Assembly: GCA_000226015.1 (NCBI GenBank) | Contig: JH152800.1 | Coordinates: 138,432-202,431, forward strand | Reading direction: 5' to 3' | From: Mnemiopsis leidyi | Lineage: Eukaryota > Ctenophora > Tentaculata > Lobata > Bolinopsidae | DNA length: 64,000 bases | In this document: positions 1 through 11,498 of the stretch, piece after piece | How positions within the stretch are numbered: position 1 is the first letter of the stretch | How the letters are laid out: each line of letters starts with the position of its first letter | Program-made: the position numbers and the translations under genes | Notes under the pieces: model-generated | The model's input: only the letters and a program-made list of their open reading frames with translations | Told to the model about the DNA's origin: nothing | Databases searched by the model: none

Positions 1-1719
1 TTGTAGTAGATGAAGCTTCATGAAGTTATCAATTGTAACCAAAATCCAAATGCAACAGGATATTAAAGGTTTAAGATAATGAATGAATGTCAGATGGCAA
101 AATTTCACTCGCATACTTACAACATATTGCAACACAGATCAAATCGTCGACAAAACGAAGCAATAGCAAATCGAACTAACAACCTAGCGCAAGAGTTTTA
201 GCGGGCACAATTTTCATTTTATAAATATAATGCACGTGCCATGTCAATTTTATAAACATGGTGCGCGTTATCAATGCATGGCTTTTGCCTAAAATCTCTG
301 CAAGTGAGTGGCGAGTATGTGAAGTGTAGTATTATTCTTCATCAATCTCAAATAAGATTTTAACAGCTACGGCTGGGTGGAAATATATCGCCCGTCTGTC
401 GGGAATAATGGGCGAAATTCTTGTTTTACTTGTCATGGCGAATGACCAAAAAAAGTTGGGTACGACCAATTGATATCAAGAAACGCTATCACGTGATATA
501 AATGATTTGTGACTCCTCACTTAACATACCTTCCCATTAATATGATATTTCTATAGATAGTTTGTTTTTCTTTACGGCTGGATTTCATTCATATTGAGTT
601 TTATTGCCCCTTTTTAAAAACCTTGTTTGATTTATTTGCTTAGTTGACAAAAACAAAATCCTTGTACTGCTAACTCAAACAAAAATGTTGTTGGAAAACC
701 TCATATGTTTACAAGTGACACTGTTATCCAGTACTAAGTAGCTTATTTTAAATCTATTAATTAATTCAAAACCCCACTTATCCACACTTAATCACTTTAA
801 TATGCTACTCATGTAACATTATGTCATTCCACATAACCGTTAACTGTGAATAATCTGACATACTGTAAGTAATAGTTCTTGTCAGTGGACAAGAGACTGG
901 TTATCGGCAAACTGCGTGATGTTTAGCGAACATCAATACATGCATACGAAGAACAGCATGTGTTTTATAGATTATGCAGGCTGAGATTCCATACTGATGG
1001 ATTACTGCGAGATGAGTTCGGCTGCAGCCGCCTACACTGTCAAAACAGTTCATGGAGTTTCCTAGAACAGTTGTTTAAACACTTTTTATGAGAGTTTGGC
1101 TTAGTACACCTGTCAACAGTCCAGAGGTAAAGGTAAAGAGTTGTTTATTTTCGTTGAACAGTCATTATTGTTCCAAGCGAAAACCAGCTAGCATGCTTTT
1201 TCTAGAGAAAATAACAGTCACTCGAATGCCTGAATTTCGAAAACAAACCTTAGCTCGCTATGTGACATATGCTTTAACATAAGCAAAAACCTGGCTAGCT
1301 ACAATCTGCTATTACAAAAGCAAAACCGACTCGCTTCATCAATACTTATTTAAAAGCAAAACCATCCTAACTTCATATATGTATATAGATATTTAGATAC
1401 ATCAAATATGTATACACACTAAATTCACTCAAGTATCGCTTTTTGTAACGCGATGCCTTTTAGATGACCTGCTCAGAATTTAAAACTCATCTTGCTAACG
1501 CCGTATTGTGGAATGGAATGTATTGTGTTATATGATGTCATTCGTGCACAAAAAGTATTAGTTCTGTTGAACTCTAGGAAGCGGTGTATAATGTGTAATT
1601 TAATTGTTTGAACCGTTAGAACTTTGCTTCATTCCATCTTTAAAGATCTTCTCTACTTTTTACATTCCGTGAATTCCAATTCTACAATTATTGTTAAGTT
1701 GAGGTCATCGTTTTTACAG
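1..1719. other. No gene recognised
   Basis: AT-rich non-coding-looking sequence. The longest reading frame (1088-1282, +) has no family resemblance and sits in low-information DNA. It may be the last intron of the gene whose possible terminal exon starts at 1720. The only structured item I see is the CCAAT/E-box pair at 466-495, listed separately. Confidence 0.5.
466..495 (+). promoter_or_regulatory. CCAAT-N19-CACGTG composite site, perfect
   Basis: CCAAT at 466-470 is followed after exactly 19 bases by the palindromic E-box CACGTG at 490-495. The same pair at the same spacing recurs through the window with unrelated spacer sequence. Known factors for these half-sites are NF-Y (CCAAT) and bHLH-zip proteins such as USF, MAX or TFE/MITF (CACGTG). 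Function here is inference. Confidence 0.5.
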
Positions 1720-1813
1720 GCCCGATGTTTGGGCTTCCTCGCATCATCCAATGCTGCCACCGCGGCACCATGTGCATGCTATTGTGGTGAATCGGTACAA
1801 TAGCTTTAGCTGA
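1720..1813 (+). CDS. Possible terminal exon of an upstream gene
   Basis: A good 3' splice site (pyrimidine-rich, ending TTTTTACAG at 1711-1719) opens a short stretch that is open in more than one frame. In the frame starting CCC at 1721 it encodes 30 residues, ends at TGA 1811-1813 and is rich in His, Pro and Asn. Poly(A) signals AATAAA follow at 2027-2032 and 2068-2073, as expected for a last exon with a short 3' UTR. The reading frame is not certain, no domain is recognisable, and the upstream exons were not found in this window, so this is tentative. Confidence 0.28.
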
Positions 1814-2026
1814 CTGTACATAATATGCATTATGTAATCGCATATTATGTTAAGTTGCCTGATCCAGTGTCTTTTTTTGTTTAATAACTTCTGTAATCTA
1901 CAAACCCTGTGCTTTGTACTCTGTGAGGTAATACTTCTAGAACCTTCTTGTAACTAAAAGGGTAAAATATCTTGTCTTGTACGTCTCGTGTGTGTTGGAT
2001 TTTTTATGCTCCTGTAGTCACACAGA

Positions 2027-2073
2027 AATAAAATTTGTATTTGTCAATGTCGCATTTTTACTCCAAAAATAAA
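2027..2073 (+). terminator. Poly(A) signals of the putative upstream gene
   Basis: Two AATAAA hexamers (2027-2032 and 2068-2073) lie about 215-255 bases after the stop codon of the possible terminal exon and before the DRAM-like gene. They are consistent with the 3' end of a transcript entering from the left. Confidence 0.35.
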
Positions 2074-2338
2074 GGGTCAGCTGAAACTACATAGCCTGCT
2101 ATAAAATACCTTATGTATTTTAGCTATTAAGGCATATTTCATAGTACTAATCGATGTATCTATTTTGTTATTTATTGGCCATCGCAATATGAGCAAATGC
2201 AAGCCCAGGTATTCTCTAGTGATTTTTTTGTTTCAGGTCAATAGATTACATGAATTGAATATATACAACGTGGTTTTATCCGTTCGATTACATCTTAAAT
2301 TTGTATCCTGAATAATAGGTTATCGTGTTACAGAAGAC

Positions 2339-3331
2339 ATGGTCTCTAGAAAGGGTCCGCTTACAAAAGAAAGCATCTCTATAATGTGTGTTCTCAAATA
2401 CAGATACCACGCTATTCCTATCATCGTGTTGCTCTTATATATAGCGCTAATATATATCTGCCGCGAGATGTCTCCGGAACATTATCGCCTTCAAAGTATA
2501 TTTCACATCAGCGCATTTGGAAACTGGCAGGAGGGGCTGGGCTTCTTCAGCTCATTCATGGTCCTCATTGGAATCCTCATATATTCTCTTGCTGATCAAG
2601 TTTTGGCTCAAAAATTCGAAAATTCCGATACAAGGGGTTGTACTAAGAAATGCAAGAAATGCACTCTAATAATGTACAAAATCGGTTCTATTCTGCTTCT
2701 TGCGGGGTTGATTATAACAGGATGTTTTCAGCAGTCATACAACAAGCCTGGACACAATATCGGACTTAGTCTTTTGTTTGCTGGTTTCGTAATGATGGTT
2801 ATCGATGATTTGTGTTACTGTTTAGGGAACAGTTGCAAATGCCAGTTCTACTGTTGTTGCCTGCGCACGCTCACGTCCGTGGGAGTGGCTCAGTTAATTC
2901 TATCTATTCTAATATTCTTCATAGTTGTGGCTTTTGTGGTATTTCATATTATGTCAAAGAATGAGTGGAATAAAGGGAAAGTTGCAGCCTTGAAGAGGCA
3001 TAATTTGACCTCTTTGTCCGAATGTCCAGGAAAAACAATGAATGATTGGCTGAATGGAGAAATTTACCCTAACTTCTATCCGTGCAAAAGTAAGAGTCTC
3101 TGGGAACCCGATGATCCAGGATGGGAATTCTACGAAATATCTGCCTACCTGGAAATAACTTTGTTTTCACTGATGATTTTATACACGTTTACTTATTGTT
3201 GGCTTTTAAATCCTGAAAAAGTCGAGCTCCCGAAATGTCTTCAAAATTCCCAGATTGAAAATGGTCCATATGATTCAATAGAAAGTGGTGGCCCTAATCA
3301 TGTCGCAGCTCAAAGTGAAACAAACATGTAG
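2339..3331 (+). CDS. DRAM/TMEM150 (Frag1/Sfk1) family membrane protein, single exon
   Basis: This 330-residue protein has six hydrophobic segments at about residues 22-43, 62-90, 109-130, 141-163, 183-207 and 271-291. Two features recall the Frag1/DRAM/Sfk1 family: an ISAFGNWQEG segment at the start of the second membrane segment, and ISAYLEITLF at the start of the last one, like the SAISEW motif of TMEM150/DRAM proteins. Vertebrate members sit in lysosomal or plasma membrane and act in autophagy or phosphoinositide-kinase anchoring; which role applies here is unknown. A Cys-rich loop (residues about 98-105 and 161-174) is notable. The start is the first ATG, 5 bases after a 3' splice site (TGTTACAG), so the mRNA probably has a 5' leader added by cis- or trans-splicing. 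ATTAAA at 3378-3383 is a likely poly(A) signal. Confidence 0.75.
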   Translation: MVSRKGPLTKESISIMCVLKYRYHAIPIIVLLLYIALIYICREMSPEHYRLQSIFHISAFGNWQEGLGFFSSFMVLIGILIYSLADQVLAQKFENSDTRGCTKKCKKCTLIMYKIGSILLLAGLIITGCFQQSYNKPGHNIGLSLLFAGFVMMVIDDLCYCLGNSCKCQFYCCCLRTLTSVGVAQLILSILIFFIVVAFVVFHIMSKNEWNKGKVAALKRHNLTSLSECPGKTMNDWLNGEIYPNFYPCKSKSLWEPDDPGWEFYEISAYLEITLFSLMILYTFTYCWLLNPEKVELPKCLQNSQIENGPYDSIESGGPNHVAAQSETNM

Positions 3332-4209
3332 CTTTGTAAATCCTTGGAAAATGCATGAGCATAGCGCTACCTATTCCATTAAAAATATTTTGTTTAAAAT
3401 ACTCTTACTACTGAGAATCAGTTTTCGAAATGAGCGGTTCAAAAAATTGTAACATTTTTGTTTCCTATGTTCAAATAAGTACTTTTGACATTTTAGATTT
3501 GGGGTTAGAGAATTAGGTCCCAGATGCATAGCCTTAAATAGCGTATTTGGCATGGTAATGGTGACCATTACACGGTGGATCTGTCTCAGAAAGCATCACT
3601 GGTCGCCTGGTTTTATGTAAATGTTCAAGATATTTGTTATTCCTAAACACCATGATCATTTTTTTTAAAGTCAAAAGTACCTTGCATCTTTTTCAAATCA
3701 GAGGATGGAACTGTTACAGATAACACTGTAAGGCTGTCACATTGGTTTTGAATATTTTCCTTTTATCAATCATGCCCTCGCGAAGTTCTGGACCATAATT
3801 TTGGGATTTGCAACAAGTTTTTATATGTAAAAATTGATTTTTGTCCCAAACAATTAGTTGACTATGAAATTATGAAATCGTTTAACCGTAGCCTACATTA
3901 TTGACAATTTGGTTTATAGTTAATATTTCATTGCCTTCATTTTCATAACATACTCTCAAAAGAAATGCAAGCTTTTTTCAACAGTTACACAACCGTTGAA
4001 CAAACAGATAAATAGGGTCAAAGATGATACTGTAAATGTTAATTAATTATTTCCAAACCCGTTAGTTTTCTTTGTTCTGATCAAGAATTGCTTTAAATAG
4101 TAATACAGACAACTAATATAAATTTCTCATCGATAGAATATTGAACTCTAATTGCTCGGTGCCCCATCCAATTATGATAAAGAGTCGTAACACCTAATTT
4201 ACCTTTCAG
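3332..4209. other. Gap between the DRAM-like gene and the CCDC171-like exons
   Basis: It holds the short 3' UTR of the DRAM-like gene, then AT-rich sequence. I looked for upstream coiled-coil exons matching phase 0 into 4210 and found none that fit. It could be intron of the CCDC171-like gene, in which case the DRAM-like gene would be nested, or its 5' region. Confidence 0.4.
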
Positions 4210-7016
4210 TTGTCGAGTGGAGAAGCTCAATCTGAAGAGATAGTCTCACTTTCTGATGCTTTGTCCGAACAGAACACTGCCCAACGCCCAATATTCACAT
4301 TCAGGTAACTTCACATGCTAATCAACGCTTTCCAATGCTGGTTATTTAAAACTTTACTTAACTAGTTCAATCTTTCAACATTATACCGAGTATTTTATAA
4401 TATCTTATACAAATATTTTATCGTACGGACTACTTCTTGATACTGACATCCCACTGATCTCTTCTCGGATCAGGAAGGGAGTGATAGCGGTGTTAGCTGC
4501 AAACAGACTCAGAGTCCTGGGCAAGGAGTTCAAACAGAACTACGTGCTGGGTGTGCCTGCTGGGAATAATCCTATAACGTGAGTTTTATTGATACAGGAC
4601 ACAAGACGGCTTGTTGTGTGGTACAGTTTTACTGTGGTTTGTAGCTCCGCAGGAACTGTTTAAATTGCAGGAAATGTTTATGATATTGAGTAGTATTATC
4701 ACTTACAGTGCTGAGGTTCATAGAAATTTCAAATTTTTCCTCTAGCGTGTAGCGTTAACTGTACCTCTATTATATCCCCTCCCTCACCAAGCTTTATTGC
4801 TCCTTTTTCCAGATGGCTTGAGAGTGAAGGACTGGACAGGCTGGTGACGCAGGCTGTGAGACACTGGCGCAGTAGACCTCTAGCCAACACTGCTGACAAG
4901 CTAGTATCTGCCATCTACAACAACACTAGCACGTATGTTCACCATCACTCTTCTTTAGCTTGCTTATCTATTGTTACAAAACTCAGCTTAAATCTTTATT
5001 CGTTATTATTACCTTGTTTCTTCTGCTTTTATTCAGCCAAGACTATAGTTTATCTCTAATTTTAGCCAAAATAAATGTTGATCTGGACAGTTTATAGACT
5101 AATTTCAACTCCTTTACTCAGATTGTGTGCAGAAATGTACCCTGGTAGTCTCCTTCACAGAATTGCTCAAGGACAAAGAAATAAAACTCGTTCATATTCC
5201 TTGCCAAACGTAGGTGTAGCAGCCTAACTGTTACATTCCAGCATTTTTACAAAGAATAATTGTATTACACCTACTTCAAGATGTAGCACATAGTTGAGTT
5301 TTATGTAGCCTGAAATGTACTGGATAGAGAAAATTAGTGAATACCCTGCTAGCCCGGTATTCCGGAACATGTGTACATTCCACACGACTTACTTGTACAC
5401 ACATACAAACGGACAGACACCAAGTACACGGTTGTTTCTAATCTCCTCAATCGTTTAGCCTTCAAATCATTATGCCACTTTAAGCGCTAATTATTGTCAT
5501 GTACACCCGTATCAAATTTCAACTTTTTCAGCCAGTTTTGAATATACGGACATTTGTCTTGAACGTAACCCAAAGACTGCACTCTGTTGAACTCGAACGG
5601 AGATCTCTCATCGCGAAGGTGAACCACTGGAAAAAAGAAGCGACTGAACTGCGAGGAGCCGTTGAACAAACCGCCATTCTCAGTCGCAAAGTGCAGGAGT
5701 TAGAGAGCATGGTATGTGCAAGTTTAGGGAAGGCGCGAACGCCACATCAGAATTTTAGTGGTAATAGGCTAACGTAAGCGCAAGGTGTAATCACGCACGC
5801 GCGTTTTAATTTATGGTTTTGTGGATTTAGATAAAGACTTGAAGGAAAGAGACTTGTATAAATGTATTGAGTGTAAAAAACTTTGGCAGAATTACATTAT
5901 AAAATCTTCTTTATGCCAGAATTTAAAGAGAGTGCGCTGCATGAAACAAAAACCCACCGATTTGAGCTCGACGTCATTTGTAACACCCACATATTCTACA
6001 GGCTTTTGAAACGGTACCAATTGTGAAGCACGAAGGAGTAATGAAAGAACTGGCTTCAGTTATGTCTCGAGAGGAATGCTTGAGGTAATTAAGCCTAAAT
6101 TAAAGTGTACGAGGGGGCTGCATTACTTAAGGGTCCAATACTTAGGGGATATTTTTGCACTAATTATTAAAAATGACGAAACATTTCAGGGAAGAAGCTC
6201 ACAATATGAGATCTCACTTAAAGAGACTGGAGCAGGACTATGAAAATACCTTGTCTCAATTAAACGAGAGATCGGAAACCCTCGATGAAGCCATTAAAGA
6301 TCTGTCGAATCAGAAGGTTTTTACAAACTTTTGCATATTGTAAAAAATGACTATTACTCAAACAGTTTAGTTCAGAAAAGAGACGCGAATGTTGGATTTC
6401 GTGTAGGTTTTTCTTACTAGCATTTTCCCGACAGGTACTACAAAGACAGTCCGAACAAACACTCCGCCAACAAGCCCGGAAGATCAGCTCCCTAGAAAGC
6501 GACAAAAAGTCCCTGTTTGAGCAACTCCAAACAGTCCAGAAATGTGCGGACTCTCGCTCACGTGACCACGACCTACTGATGAGCTACCTTTCCAAACTCC
6601 AGGTGGCTCTACAAGAACGTAAAATCCGGGTAACTTCCGGGAACCTGAGGAGTTACACGACAGGGTACTTGTCGGTTGATGGGGTTCACACGGACGAGGT
6701 AGAGGAGGTACAGAAGATCTGTGCCATGTACGAGGACATCTTGAAGTTGACACACCGGCGAGTGTCCGGCCTAGAACGGGACGTTCAGAGCTTCAAGTCT
6801 CACACGGACTCTCTGAAGGGAGAACTGTCGGCTGCCTGCCAGAGATTGGCACTAGAGGACATACCCGTGGGAAAACCGCTGGTGGGTTTAGAATTCAGCA
6901 AGAACGATAGTTTAGTTCCTCTCGTTCAGCGAACTGACTCGCAAGTCAAAGAATTGGGAGCAAAAGTTGGACAAAACTTTTCAGATGTGATAGATAGCGT
7001 TATGAGTTGGTCTTGA
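4210..7016 (+). CDS. CCDC171: CCDC171-like coiled-coil protein, 3' part, eight exons
   Basis: Exons: 4210-4304, 4474-4578, 4813-4932, 5122-5209, 5532-5711, 6002-6084, 6190-6316, 6435-7016. All have AG/GT borders and phases that close; together they give 459 residues ending at TGA 7014-7016. The first exons encode a globular piece (with VIAVLAANRL and WLESEGLDRLVTQAV). The rest is predicted coiled coil rich in Glu, Gln, Arg and Leu. The C-terminal third contains HRRVSGLERDVQSFKSH followed by LKGELSAAC, matching the order and spacing I recall for the C-terminus of vertebrate CCDC171 (a TRI..LE, H, ALKSEL..AC pattern). CCDC171 is a poorly characterised conserved coiled-coil protein. The N-terminal exons were not found, so the gene is shown partial. 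The assignment is from recalled family sequence and needs a search to confirm. Confidence 0.68.
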
Positions 7017-8263
7017 TAGATCGTATAAAACTTCATCGACATAGCTTCCTGTTGATGGTTGGGTCTCATGATATCTTGTTTGATGTTTGTGCCGGATACA
7101 AGTTCTCCGAGTATTAGATTTACCATGATATTTGACGGGCAAACCTGTTTATGTGCCTACACAAATCCATTATCGAATTAGTGGCAGTTTAGTGACCACG
7201 ATTTGCTAATGTTTGACATGGATGGTAGGTCTTATGAAGATTTCCGGGTAAAGAGAGTTGGTTTTCTAACGCATAGTCTAACAATGTTGTGACTTTTATT
7301 ATATCAGAGTAATTTCATTCATGTAGATTCTATTTGGGGCAAAGTTTTATTTTTGTATGCCATTTTATATGTGAAATTTATGTCAGTATCTGTTTAGCTG
7401 TTTAGCGTCAGAATTCTTGAAAAAGTTTTTTGGAAATTTATTCTATTGTAAGCAGACAGTGATTAACCGATGAGAGGACATGATATAATACAATCGATTG
7501 TAACTAAAAATAATGCTTCTACGTTAAAAAAGGGTTCCTTATCCTCCAAGAATTCTGACGTCTACTAGAGACTTAGTTACTCGTATATCTATTAATGAAT
7601 ATCAGGAACAGTATTTCTTTTGTACATTTGAATATTGTATTGCTCACTTATGAATCGCTTTGATTTTGCCTGAATTCAAGAAATCTTATTTGTTAACCAC
7701 ATGGCATTGAAGATAAGTTTTACAGCAAAAAAGTTGTATGTGGTCGCACTTTCCAGTAATTCAAAACTAGATATTGCAATAATGATCTTCGTTAGTTCTC
7801 AATAATTGCCAGTAATATGTAGGTAGGTAGAAACAAAAATATATATCCATCATCCTGAGGAAATGTAAAATTTGCTTGTAATTGCAAATAATCACGAAGT
7901 ACTACACCAGACTTCCGCATATAAGAACGTCATGATGGTCAATAATAGAAACAATATCACTACTCGTAGTATTGATCTGCAGAGTATAAACCGTCATGCC
8001 GTTTCGGTTTAGCCGCACTGCTGGTTGTTTTAATCAAATATTCAATATCAGTCTTGATTCATTCAGTTGTAGAAAATCTAATCTAATTGGGATTTGTTTA
8101 AAATCAAAAAGTCAAAAGCATCCCTTAACCTGAATCTAAAATCGTTTTGTAAGTTGTAACTTTGAGTTAAAGAAAACGTAAGGTTTAAGAATGTCATTTC
8201 CCTTTCCAAGGTAGAAGCTAAAACAACACCTCTACAACTAGAAAAGCCTGGCTCAGCATAACC
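7017..8263. other. Intergenic, CCDC171-like 3' end to glutamate receptor 5' end
   Basis: AT-rich, with no open frame worth calling. It must hold the 3' UTR of the CCDC171-like gene and the promoter and 5' UTR of the glutamate receptor. A possible 3' splice site (CCCTTTCCAAG) ends near 8210, about 50 bases before the receptor ATG, so the leader may be spliced. Confidence 0.45.
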
Positions 8264-11200
8264 ATGATTTGTTTGGTGCTTCTTAGCTTGCCGGCTTTGT
8301 GCCTATCATTTTACGACTATGACACAGGGTTTGGGCAACCGCCGTCTGATGTACACATCGGTAATATTTCAATAACTTGTTTGTTTGATTTTGTCACATG
8401 CGGTCTGTTCAACAGTTTAACTTCAAAACAATTTGTATTCATTTTGGATCGAATATTCTAGGGAATTGACCGAGAAACTTTTCCTGTTAGGACCGTATTA
8501 TTGACTTGAAACTAAATTATATTTAGCATTCGTTTCAAACTACAGAGTTTAACTTACAGTTACACTTTTCAGCAATTCTGTACAGTGTGGAATCCAGATC
8601 ACCATATCAAGATATAGCTGAATTCGCCGCTCAGATCTTAAACTCAGATTCGCTGATCTTGCCTTACACTAGAATCAACATGATTTTCAAGCGATATAGT
8701 TCAACACCCAACTCTATAGTTCAGGCAGGTTAGATATAAGGCTTTTGAGATTTAGAATCCGCAAATTTTGATGAACTCCAATTTGAATTACAAACTTGAA
8801 GTTTTAGGTTTGGCACAGTGATAAGTCTAATTTTTTCTCATAATCACCCCCAGTTTGCGAGGTACTCAAAGAAGGAGTGTCTGGTATTATAGTCCCTGGT
8901 TCCTCTGAGAACGTCAAAATGATCGCCGACACTGCCAGCCTTTACAACATACCCGTCATTGCCCCCACAGCCACCAGTATGTTGTTTAAATCTTACTTCA
9001 CTTAGTAATAAAATTTAGTGTTCATATATTCATATTGTTGCGTCGAGTTGAAATGTATAACATCTACTTCTAGTGACCTGCCATCTCACATTTTAGAGTC
9101 AGAATTCAGATTGCAGAAATGACCTGTCACGTGACACCTTACATACCCTCCGGCCTATAAATAGGACGCCATTAAACTGACATTTTTTCAATCAATCTTC
9201 GATCTTTCACCACAGAAAAACCAAATATCGTAGAAACTTGCAGGTCCTATACTGGAGGTAGGGAGCGCTCGTTCTTCTCTGATCCGGATGTTACCTTCTG
9301 ATATCTATCAGAGCAGGGTGGGTAGATCCATTACTGTGTAATTCCTTGGTAAGATTTGGTATCGAGCATTTGGAAAGCTGTTCGTAACAATCACATTTCT
9401 TTTTCGTTATTCTATCGCAGTATTGGTGAATTAACGATTTTTCGTTTCTCTTCTTTATGATCTAACTTATTTTGAAGCACTTTTCAATTACTGGGGCTTC
9501 TTAAATTTTTAATAACCCTTTGCATTATTCAGGCGATATTTGATCTATTGAAGCAGAACGAATGGCGTCAATTTGCAATCCTAGCCTCGTTTGATACTTA
9601 CGGTGGGTTCATTGCTAGAAGAAGACCAGTCTCGTTATATGCTAGTCAAATGAAGCAAACTTCAATTCCTTTAAAATGATAACTTTCTAATTCGAGCGTG
9701 TAGATTAGATTAGATCACTTTCGCCTTCGCATATGAATTTTTCAAGTGCATTAATTCGTCCAATTTTGCGTTCCCTGATCTTTATTTTCTAAGGTATAAA
9801 CGGAGTATTGGAGCTGCAGAGATTAGCATCAGTATACCGTTACAAGGTGACAAGCGTTCAGCACATCAAGGTTACCAATCTTGATACTCTAAACGTATCT
9901 CAACAACTGAACAACATAAAAACCTCCATGGTGCGGATTATCGTGTTGAACTGCAACTACCGGGTTGCTAATGTTGTCTTCAGGCAGGTTCGCTGAAAAT
10001 ATTTTGAGCACAGCTCAGCTGTCAGTCACAAACTAAATTGTAATATTTGAGTATGTTTACTAATTTCGCATAAACTTCTTTTCTTGTGTTATCCCGTTGT
10101 CGTTTTTGAAACATCCGTGGTATTCACATTCTACGATTTTAAGAATAGGTTACCTCATCGTTGCATTCTCAAGAGAATCTAAACAGAAAGATGGTCATGT
10201 CTGGTAATAATCATCGTGTAAATTTGTCACTACTCAGTCATGGACTTTTTACATTGTTTGGATAGTGATCTCCGCTCAATCAACAGTTTTAAGGGAATTA
10301 TTGCAACATAGCAGATAACTTTTTAACGGATCAAAGTTTTATTTCAAGACATGAAATGAAAAGGCTTATGAATTACCTAACAACAGGTATATACAATGAT
10401 GTCACAACTCACACTAGGACACAGGAACACACCAAAGAATGCTCCTCTGCTATCATTTTACCCGAAGTATATTTTTCAGGCACACGAGGCAGGAATGATG
10501 GATAAAGGGTACAGCTGGATAGTTACAGACGGGGTGACAGGTGTACATCATCTTCTGGAACAGGAAAACAGAATATTTCCTGACTATTTGGACGGTTTGA
10601 TTGGCACAATGCCAAAATCGACTGCTGGTCCTGCTTTCAGAAAGTTCGCTCAGTTGTATGCTCAGAATTTCACCAAGGACCGCCTGGCAGATTCTGGATT
10701 CCTACTCTGGAACCCATCGTCTTTGACGGTAAGTTCTAAGATCTATATTGCTTTGGAGATTCTAGCTTCGTACTTCAACTTACGAAGGGCTCTGGTTTTA
10801 AAGCAATCTTACTGTTACGAGTTGTCCAATATAAATAACACTGAACCTGAACGTTACGAAACTTGAAATAACGTAAAAGTTTGACATTGTTCCAGATCTT
10901 TACACGTTTGGTGTACGACGCGGTGTTTGTCCTGGGTCGTGCTCTACACGATCATCTGTACAGAGGATACGAGCTGTACGAGAGCAAACTGAGCTGTCTC
11001 ACTCCGCCGGACCAGATCAACGAGTTTGGACGGGAAAACTTCTGGAAGAACGGATCTGCTCTGGTCAGAGAGATCAAACATGTGCGTGCTATATACTGCT
11101 AATGTTGACTGTTATAATTATGAATATAGATATAATTTGTTGACGGAATTGGTAGTAATTAGTAGGAAGATGGGGAACATAATTTTCTCCCTTCTTAAAA

Positions 11201-11498
11201 TTGAGCAACTTACTTAAATGTAAAAACTTACTCAAATGAATTTTACCAGGAACTTAACCCTAGTTTTACAAAAAGTATAAAAGTGAGCTCAAATTTTACA
11301 AAGAAAAAGCTGGCTAACTCAATAGGACCTTTGTTTTAGGTCCAGTTTGAAGGTATAACAGGGACTGTAGAGTTTGGGATGGACGGATCACCTCACAACA
11401 AGATGTACGACATAGTAAACTTTAGAGATAACGGTGTTCTAGGTGTGGTGGGAAACTGGTCCTCTGACAGGAACCCAGCCCTCCTCCTCTACAGACAG
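8264..11498 (+). other. Receptor exons 1-9: signal peptide and amino-terminal domain
   Basis: Nine exons encode residues 1-436. After a hydrophobic signal (MICLVLLSLPALCLS) comes the bilobed periplasmic-binding-protein-like amino-terminal domain used by these receptors for assembly and modulation. Family landmarks are AILYSVES at the start of the first lobe, ATSPILE followed by IRMLPSDIYQSR at the exon 3/4 junction, and YSWIVTDGVTG in the second lobe. Exon 4 (9244-9317) uses the second of two possible 3' splice sites; the earlier one at 9219 runs straight into an in-frame stop. Intron 3 contains a GTCACGTGAC palindrome (9126-9135) and a TATAAATA (9156-9163) that look like core-promoter parts, but nothing shows they are used. 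Confidence 0.85.

Noticed and set aside
961-1087. About 40-codon open stretch after a TTTTATAG acceptor
   Set aside because: Ends in a stop without a donor or poly(A) signal nearby and has no resemblance to known proteins.
9126-9163. GTCACGTGAC plus TATAAATA inside receptor intron 3, promoter-like
   Set aside because: No downstream alternative first exon with a start codon fits. Left as a remark only.
9220-9243. Earlier 3' splice site (CACCACAG) for receptor exon 4
   Set aside because: It leads straight into an in-frame stop. The CTTGCAG site at 9243 restores the conserved SP...LPSD segment.
10396-10479. Extra 28 codons open upstream of receptor exon 7
   Set aside because: Intron read-through; the acceptor at 10478-10479 gives the conserved start of the exon in the right phase.
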